NCBI GenBank assembly: GCA_023431215.1
Contig: JAEYXR010000041.1
Span: forward strand, 1-46,433
DNA from: Bacillota bacterium
GTDB lineage: Bacteria > Bacillota > Clostridia > Oscillospirales > Ruminococcaceae
Length of the DNA: 46,433 nucleotides
Direction: 5' to 3'
Part shown: in pieces, positions 41,114 through 46,433 of the stretch
Numbering within the stretch: position 1 is the stretch's first letter
Layout: each line of letters opens with the position of its first letter
Notes under the pieces: model-generated
Seen by the model: only the letters and a program-made list of their open reading frames with translations
Databases searched by the model: none
What the model was told of the DNA's origin: nothing
Translations under genes and position numbers: made by a program

Positions 41114-42538
41114 ATGCAATTAGATCTACAAGGTTCCACCTTACAGTACGACAAAACATGGGAACATCAACAGGCTACACAACTTGCCTCCGCTGAAGAC
41201 TTTGTTGGTCAGCTGTGCAGTGAATTTCAAAAGCACAATAAAATTGTTGCCGACGACTACACCCCCTTGGATGTTAAACGTGGTTTGAGAAATGCCGACG
41301 GTACTGGTGTAATGGCCGGAATCACACGTATTGGCAATGTTTTGGGATACTACATGCAGGATGGCGTCCGCCAACCAATGGAAGGCCGCCTGATTTACCG
41401 CGGTATTGATGTGTATGATTTAATTGAAGGCTTTACCGCCGAAAACCGATTTGGCTTTGAAGAAACCGCTTATCTGTTGCTTTTTGGTGCTCTGCCTACC
41501 CGGGAGCAGTTTGATTCCTTTAACAGCATTCTTTCCAGCTGCCGAGCTCTTCCTCCTGGTTTTACCGAGGATATGATACTAAAGGCTCCCAGCCGCAATG
41601 TGATGAACAAATTGGCTCGTGCCATTTTAGCCCTGTATTCTTACGATCAGGACCCTGAAAACAGCAGCCTGGAATATCAAATGTGCCAAGCCTTGCAGCT
41701 AATTGCCCGCTGCCCTGTTGTGGTCGCCCATGCCTTTGCCACAAAGCGCCATTATTTTGATAACGAGAGTCTATATCTCCATCGTCCCCAAGAGGGGCTT
41801 TCGGTTGCTGAAAACTTTCTGTATTCTGTCCGCCACGATAACCAATACACCCCGGAGGAGGCACACTTGCTGGATTTGTGTCTGGTACTGCACATGGAGC
41901 ACGGAGGCGGCAACAACTCTGCCTTTAGCTGCCGGGTTCTTTCCTCCTCCGGCACAGATATTTACTCTGCGGTATCGGCTGCTGTCGGCTCCTTAAAAGG
42001 GCCGCGTCATGGCGGAGCCAATGCCAAGGTGATGGAGATGATGGGCTATATTGAGCGGGATGTAAAGGATTGGAAGGATGATAATGAGGTCAGCGAATAT
42101 CTGGCAAAAATTATCAGGAAAGAAACAGGAGACCGCTCGGGTCTTATATATGGCATGGGCCATGCAATTTACACCATGTCCGACCCCCGAGCAGTATTGA
42201 TAAAGAAATTTGCTAAAAAAGTGGCCGCTCAAAAAGGCATGTTGGACTCTTTTGAGCTCATTGAATCTGTAGAACGCTTGACTCCCTCGGTATTTGCCAA
42301 AGAGAAGGGCGATACCAAGGTCATGTGTGCCAATGTGGATATGTATTCCGGATTTGTTTACCGCATGATGGGCATTCCAGAGGAGCTTTATACTCCCCTG
42401 TTTGCCATTGCACGTATGGTAGGGTGGTGCGCCCACCGCATCGAAGAAATTTATAACCCCGGCAACAAAATTATCCGTCCAGCATACAAAGCAATCGGTG
42501 ATTCTCAGGAGTTTATCCCCATGGATCAGCGCAAATAA
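41114..42538 (+). CDS. Citrate synthase (citrate/2-methylcitrate synthase family)
   Basis: 474 residues. The active-site residues are in LHMEHGGGNNSAF (His), YGMGHAIYTMSDPR (His) and CANVDMYSGFVYRMM (Asp). Length and the early GRLIYRGIDVYDLIEGF match the long form found in Clostridia. It condenses acetyl-CoA and oxaloacetate (or propionyl-CoA) to start the oxidative branch towards 2-oxoglutarate. GGAGGT lies nine bases before the ATG. It is a single-gene unit with its own promoter and terminator, unlinked to the citrate-lyase operon 25 kb away. Citrate versus methylcitrate activity cannot be told from sequence. Confidence 0.95.
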   Translation: MQLDLQGSTLQYDKTWEHQQATQLASAEDFVGQLCSEFQKHNKIVADDYTPLDVKRGLRNADGTGVMAGITRIGNVLGYYMQDGVRQPMEGRLIYRGIDVYDLIEGFTAENRFGFEETAYLLLFGALPTREQFDSFNSILSSCRALPPGFTEDMILKAPSRNVMNKLARAILALYSYDQDPENSSLEYQMCQALQLIARCPVVVAHAFATKRHYFDNESLYLHRPQEGLSVAENFLYSVRHDNQYTPEEAHLLDLCLVLHMEHGGGNNSAFSCRVLSSSGTDIYSAVSAAVGSLKGPRHGGANAKVMEMMGYIERDVKDWKDDNEVSEYLAKIIRKETGDRSGLIYGMGHAIYTMSDPRAVLIKKFAKKVAAQKGMLDSFELIESVERLTPSVFAKEKGDTKVMCANVDMYSGFVYRMMGIPEELYTPLFAIARMVGWCAHRIEEIYNPGNKIIRPAYKAIGDSQEFIPMDQRK

Positions 42539-42550
42539 CAGCAAACGGCA

Positions 42551-42586
42551 AAGGCCCCCGCTCCTAAGAGCGGGGGCCTTTTATTT
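42551..42586 (+). terminator. Intrinsic terminator after citrate synthase
   Basis: Perfect 13-base arms AAGGCCCCCGCTC / GAGCGGGGGCCTT with loop CTAA, followed by TTATTTTG. It lies between two converging genes and may serve both. Confidence 0.88.
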
Positions 42587-42609
42587 TGACAGTGCTAAAG
42601 ATTTAATGA

Positions 42610-45600
42610 TTATTTTTCCTCGTCGTCCTCGTCATCATCGTCCTTTTTGCGGCCGATAGCCCATCCGGTAAAGGCCAGACCGGCACCAATTACACTCAGA
42701 ACACCCACGGGCAATCCACCGGCATTGGGCAGGTTGCCAAGGGGCAGGTTGGGATCAATAATGATGATGCCGGGGTCAGGGTCGGGATCTGGGTCAGGAT
42801 CTGGATCGGGGTCCGGCTTTGGTTTGCGGTAGGTGTTGATTACCATAACAGTAATTGCATCCTCCAGCTCTACCTCCTCGGAAATGACCACAATCTCGCC
42901 CAGTTCATTAAGAGCAAGGGTTACCACAAACTCACTCTTGGCAGGTGCTCTGTGATTGCTGGGAACCTTAGTCTCTTTCAGAACATAAGTGCCAAGTTCC
43001 AAATTCTCAAAGGTCAGCATACCATCATCACCGGTAAGCTTCTGTGCTCTTACAACAGTATTGTTCTTTTCGCCGTCATACTTGTAAAGAGTAAAGCCTG
43101 CACCGGAAAGGTCGCTGAGTTTATTACTTCTGGAGCTGAGCTTATGCACTCTCAGGTCGCCTACGATGGTTTGGTTTACTGCAGTAACATTGACATTGGC
43201 AGAGTCTGCATCCAGTGTGACAGTGAAGGCTTCTTCGCCGTCAAAGCCCAGCAGACGGTAACCGTCAATGGATTTTTCACGTACCTGGTAAGGTACGCCA
43301 AAGGTCAGGCCGGTAAATCTGACGCTGCGTTCGGCAGTGGTGCTTAGGGAAGCAACAGGTTTGCTGCTCCATTTAATCTCGTTGTCGACAACTTCACCAC
43401 GATACAGCTCAAAGGTGAAATGCTCCCCGGGATTAAGCACTACAGAACCGGGTGCCATTTCCTTGCTGACAGTGATGCTGCCATCAACACGGATATCATT
43501 GTGGGCTGTGCGTACAGCGCTGCTGACTTCGGCTGTCAAAGTTGCTTTGGTGGGGTTCACAGCCTTGTCGCTTTCTTCACTGTATCCCTTGAAGTTGTAG
43601 CGGTCACCACCGGTCAATACGCCGGCAGCCTCTTCCACTACATACTCGCCCAGAGGCAGGTTCTCAAACTTCTTCTCACCGCCGTCCTTTAGGGTAAAGG
43701 TAATCTTGCCATCCTCAACGGTGTACTGGCTGCCGTCGGTTGCTGTCAGCTTGGTAATGCCTGCGCCTGTGGGAACAGTAACAGTGAAGGTGAAGTCCTG
43801 ATTGGGATAGGGGTTAAAGCTGCTGTCCACCACATTCTTAACAGTAAGCATTCCGTTTGTCAGAACCTTATTGCGTGCGGTAAAGGAGAATTCGGTGTTC
43901 TGACCGTCTTTTTCGCCAACGGTAAAGCTCAGGGTCTTGCCGTCTTCACTTACTACCGCACCCTGGGTAGCGGTAAAGGCATCAAACTCATAGCTTGCGC
44001 CGTCGCCGGTCTCGGTGAGGGTGTAGAGGCCATACTTGAGGTTGGCCACAAACTTCTGCAGCTGAGCAGTGGTCAATTCCACAGACTGTGCAGCGGCATC
44101 GTTACCTGCCACAATGGGACCGGTAAGGGTAAAGGTAAAGGTATCTTCGTAAGGTACATAATTGTTGGCAAATACCTTATTCAGAGTAATGCCGGTTTCT
44201 TCATCGGTGCTCTTTACTTCATTTTCTGCGGTAAGTGCCACACTCTTGTTGCTACCACTCAGGATGAAGCTGGCTGTCTTGCCGTCACTGCTGACGGTAA
44301 AGCCGTTGCCCTCTTCAAAGCCGTTGAAGGTGTAGTTAACGTCGGATTCCTCGGTGAGGGTGTAGCTGCCGTAGGCAAGGTTTGTAAAGACATCGGTGAG
44401 TTTATTGCTGGTCAGCACCACTGTGCGGGTTGCAGGAGTCTTGCCTGCCACAATGGGACCGGTGAGGGTAAAGGTAAACTGAGTCTCGGGGAAGGTGTTT
44501 GTGCCTGCAAAGGTCTTGGTCACATCTACCCTACCGTCGGTGCCCAGAGTATTAATCATGGTGAAAGTTCTGCTTTCCATGCCCTCAGTGACGGTAAAGG
44601 TCTGTGTTTGGGCCTTTGCAAAGTTTGCGCTGTTGCTGGTTTCTACAATGCTGTACTCACCAAGCTGCAAGCCGGTTACTGCGTTTACAGCTGCGGCAGT
44701 AGGATTGCTGGCGGGAGTCCACAGGACAAATGCGCCACCATCTACGTCTGCGGTATGGCTGTCGATAGCACCGTTGTACAGCACGCTGCTTCCCTTGCGC
44801 AGCTCAAAAGTAAAGGTTTCGCTTACAAGGTTTGCTGCGTTGGCGGCTACTTTCTTCAGGCTGATTCCCGCAGAGGCAGTGCGCAGCTCGTTGTCAGCGG
44901 TAAAGATCAGTGTATCTGCCTCCAGGGTCTGTGCGGGAGTAGCAGCAAGCTCGCCCTTGACCTTGCTGGTGGAGGTCAGTCTAAAGTCATCATCGCCTAG
45001 CTCTACTACCTTGTAGATGCCGTATTCCATACCGGGAATGTTCAGGTTCTTGGTAGTCTCGTCAGCGTTCATGGTAATTTCACGGGTAGCGCCCACCTTG
45101 GTAAACTCGCCGCCTGCCTGCTTTTGATACAGGTCAAACTTAAAGGTCTTGGTGGTAACGTCGCCCCAGGCTCCTACCACGTTCTTGGTGATGGTGATGG
45201 TGCCATTTTTGAGTTTGTTGTTTGCGGTTACAGCAATGTCTTTGGCTGTGCCGCTGATGGTTACTTCAATTTCACCCTGTGCGTTTGCGGTATAACCGTC
45301 AAAGCTATCAAACTCAAAGTGTGCGCTGCTATTTTCCTTTATGGTGTAGGTGCCGTAGGGCAGGTTATTCTGAGAAGCAACCAGCTTACCGTCCACCAAA
45401 GCGGCGGTGAGGGTGTAACTTCTGGAAGTGGTGCTGCCTTTGGGTCCTGTCAGGGTAAAGGTAAAGGTATCGTTAAAGTCCTTGGTATCGGCCACCTTGG
45501 TAATGGTGACGCTGCCATCGGCTTTCACGGTGTTGTGTGCCACAATGGCTACAGGAGTTGTTGTTCCTGCGGCAACGGTGAGGGTGGTGCCGTTGGTCTT

Positions 45601-46433
45601 ATCCTCACCACCTACCACAAACTTAACAAATTTGTAGCTGGAGCTTGCACCCATGGCAGTTTCGGTAAGGGTATAGTTGCCCACAGGCAGGGTGGTAACA
45701 TTAACAGGATTACGGGTTGCAACGTCGGTGCTGTCGTACCAAGTCACAGCGCCGCTGCCGGTTACTTCGCCGTAAGCCACAAAGCTGTTGGTTTGGCCAC
45801 GCAAGGTAAAGGCGAAGGTTTCGTTTGCCAGACCGTTGTTGGTCAACACCTTTTGCAGATTCAGGCCGCCACCCATCTTAACGCTGTTGGTGATGGTAAC
45901 CTGGGCACCGTCTGTCAGCATAGCAGCAGTCAGATTGACCTTAACAGCATTGCCGCTGAGAGGAGTAACGGTTGCACCCTCTACTCGGATGGAGCTGTAG
46001 TTAAAGTTGCCCAAGGCTCCGGTCTCGGCAATGGTGTATTCTCCGGGGACAAAGGTGCGGGTGGTCTGATCCCAAGTGGTAGTGGCTACGCCTTCATCGC
46101 TAAAGGATACCTTGCCGCTGTAGCTTACAGGGCGGACTACGCCTGTTGGGCCGGTGATGGTAAAGTTAAATTCTTTCTCTTTTTCCATGCCGTAGGTGTT
46201 GTTTGCAAAGTCCTTTTCCACAGTGAGGTTTTCACCACTGTAAGCTGTGAGGCTGTTGGTAAAGGTGATATTTGCGGTGTCGTTTTCAGCAACGGTAAAG
46301 TCAACACTGCGGCCTGCCAAGTCTGCTGTTCCGCCGGTGATGCCGGTAAGGGCAAACAGGCTGCCTGCAGCGGGTGCAACCTCACGGACACGGTAGGTGC
46401 CGGGGAGAAGCTTTTGGCCGTTAAAGATGTGAG
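42610..46433 (-). CDS. Giant Cna-B/SpaA-like repeat surface protein, C-terminal part
   Basis: The minus-strand frame stays open to the right edge, giving about 1273 residues with the N-terminus missing. It consists of about ten tandem immunoglobulin-like domains of 85-120 residues with recurring TFTFTLTGP, YTLTE and N-[TKE]-V/L joints. A Lys early, a Glu in the YxLxE strand and an Asn at the domain end in each suggest self-formed isopeptide bonds. The tail has a Pro-Asp repeat, LPNAGG, a hydrophobic helix (LSVIGAGLAFTGWAIG) and a charged end RKKDDDDEDDEEK, which is a sortase-type anchor with Ala in place of the Thr of LPxTG. It is probably an adhesin or pilus-like stalk. Confidence 0.88.
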   Translation of the reverse strand, partial: HIFNGQKLLPGTYRVREVAPAAGSLFALTGITGGTADLAGRSVDFTVAENDTANITFTNSLTAYSGENLTVEKDFANNTYGMEKEKEFNFTITGPTGVVRPVSYSGKVSFSDEGVATTTWDQTTRTFVPGEYTIAETGALGNFNYSSIRVEGATVTPLSGNAVKVNLTAAMLTDGAQVTITNSVKMGGGLNLQKVLTNNGLANETFAFTLRGQTNSFVAYGEVTGSGAVTWYDSTDVATRNPVNVTTLPVGNYTLTETAMGASSSYKFVKFVVGGEDKTNGTTLTVAAGTTTPVAIVAHNTVKADGSVTITKVADTKDFNDTFTFTLTGPKGSTTSRSYTLTAALVDGKLVASQNNLPYGTYTIKENSSAHFEFDSFDGYTANAQGEIEVTISGTAKDIAVTANNKLKNGTITITKNVVGAWGDVTTKTFKFDLYQKQAGGEFTKVGATREITMNADETTKNLNIPGMEYGIYKVVELGDDDFRLTSTSKVKGELAATPAQTLEADTLIFTADNELRTASAGISLKKVAANAANLVSETFTFELRKGSSVLYNGAIDSHTADVDGGAFVLWTPASNPTAAAVNAVTGLQLGEYSIVETSNSANFAKAQTQTFTVTEGMESRTFTMINTLGTDGRVDVTKTFAGTNTFPETQFTFTLTGPIVAGKTPATRTVVLTSNKLTDVFTNLAYGSYTLTEESDVNYTFNGFEEGNGFTVSSDGKTASFILSGSNKSVALTAENEVKSTDEETGITLNKVFANNYVPYEDTFTFTLTGPIVAGNDAAAQSVELTTAQLQKFVANLKYGLYTLTETGDGASYEFDAFTATQGAVVSEDGKTLSFTVGEKDGQNTEFSFTARNKVLTNGMLTVKNVVDSSFNPYPNQDFTFTVTVPTGAGITKLTATDGSQYTVEDGKITFTLKDGGEKKFENLPLGEYVVEEAAGVLTGGDRYNFKGYSEESDKAVNPTKATLTAEVSSAVRTAHNDIRVDGSITVSKEMAPGSVVLNPGEHFTFELYRGEVVDNEIKWSSKPVASLSTTAERSVRFTGLTFGVPYQVREKSIDGYRLLGFDGEEAFTVTLDADSANVNVTAVNQTIVGDLRVHKLSSRSNKLSDLSGAGFTLYKYDGEKNNTVVRAQKLTGDDGMLTFENLELGTYVLKETKVPSNHRAPAKSEFVVTLALNELGEIVVISEEVELEDAITVMVINTYRKPKPDPDPDPDPDPDPDPGIIIIDPNLPLGNLPNAGGLPVGVLSVIGAGLAFTGWAIGRKKDDDDEDDEEK
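42850..46320 (-). repeat. Tandem Ig-like (DUF5979/Cna-B type) domain repeats
   Basis: Repeat units begin at sequences such as NSVKMGGGLNLQKVL, NTVKADGSVTITKVAD, NKLKNGTITITKNVVG, NELRTASAGISLKKVA, NTLGTDGRVDVTKTFAG, NKVLTNGMLTVKNVVD, NDIRVDGSITVSKEM and NQTIVGDLRVHKLSS. Two neighbouring units share TFTLTGPIVAG and are closest to each other. The last unit, with LGTYVLKETKVPS, is the most SpaA-like. Confidence 0.8.

Noticed and set aside
1..46433. CRISPR array, rRNA genes or insertion sequences
   Set aside because: No regular repeat-spacer array, no rRNA-like stretch and no transposase with terminal inverted repeats was seen.

Overview
The window looks like chromosomal DNA from a spore-forming, anaerobic, low-to-moderate GC Clostridia, most like the Oscillospiraceae/Ruminococcaceae. 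The support is: both dipicolinate synthase subunits (SpoVFA/SpoVFB), two perfect-looking Spo0A boxes, AAGGAGG-type ribosome binding sites, consensus sigma-A promoters, a lipoprotein-type TctC, and firmicute-style glycine, cobalamin and glmS RNA elements. No rRNA, plasmid or intact prophage is visible. The genus is inferred from general character, not from a database match.

Layout. 1-2.9 kb: an incomplete unknown gene on the minus strand, eroded gene remnants, then a pirin and an NADPH-dependent FMN reductase. 2.9-7.5 kb: a Nudix hydrolase, dCMP deaminase, MutY, a split ThrE-type exporter, and two small proteins; the second (47 aa, one membrane segment) sits behind tandem Spo0A boxes. 7.6-16.7 kb: a minus-strand operon, AtuA-like (DUF1446), DUF4387, TctC, TctB, TctA, CitD, CitE, CitF, with a divergent LysR regulator and a perfect palindrome between them. 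This is the most interesting system: a tripartite tricarboxylate transporter and a complete citrate-lyase core are joined to two poorly understood proteins, which suggests uptake and lyase cleavage of citrate or a citrate-like branched hydroxy acid. 16.7-18.5 kb: a cold shock protein, a decayed tyrosine integrase flanked by att-like repeats, and tRNA-Ala(CGC).

18.5-24.7 kb: an AgcS amino-acid:cation symporter behind a tandem glycine riboswitch and terminator, the dipicolinate synthase operon, a CLC transporter of the CLC-F-like type, a broken Nudix gene and an AraC-type regulator. 24.7-30.7 kb: an MsmX/UgpC-type sugar ABC ATPase with a 21-bp exact direct repeat in its upstream region, GalE, and a 1130-aa REC-GGDEF-EAL-PAS-GGDEF protein. 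31.0-34.5 kb: a cobalamin-riboswitch operon of a DUF4430 (transcobalamin-like) protein and an ECF S component, then GlmS preceded by a glmS self-cleaving ribozyme. 34.7-40.3 kb: an NTF2-like protein, an amidohydrolase, and a nucleoside-type ABC transporter (YufO/P/Q-like) without its binding lipoprotein; its leader carries a diverged tandem repeat. 41.1-46.4 kb: citrate synthase, and the C-terminal part of a giant repeat-containing surface protein with an LPNAG sorting-like signal that runs off the right edge.

Most long open frames opposite the real genes are shadows and were left out. Identifications rest on recognised motifs and family length, without any database search.
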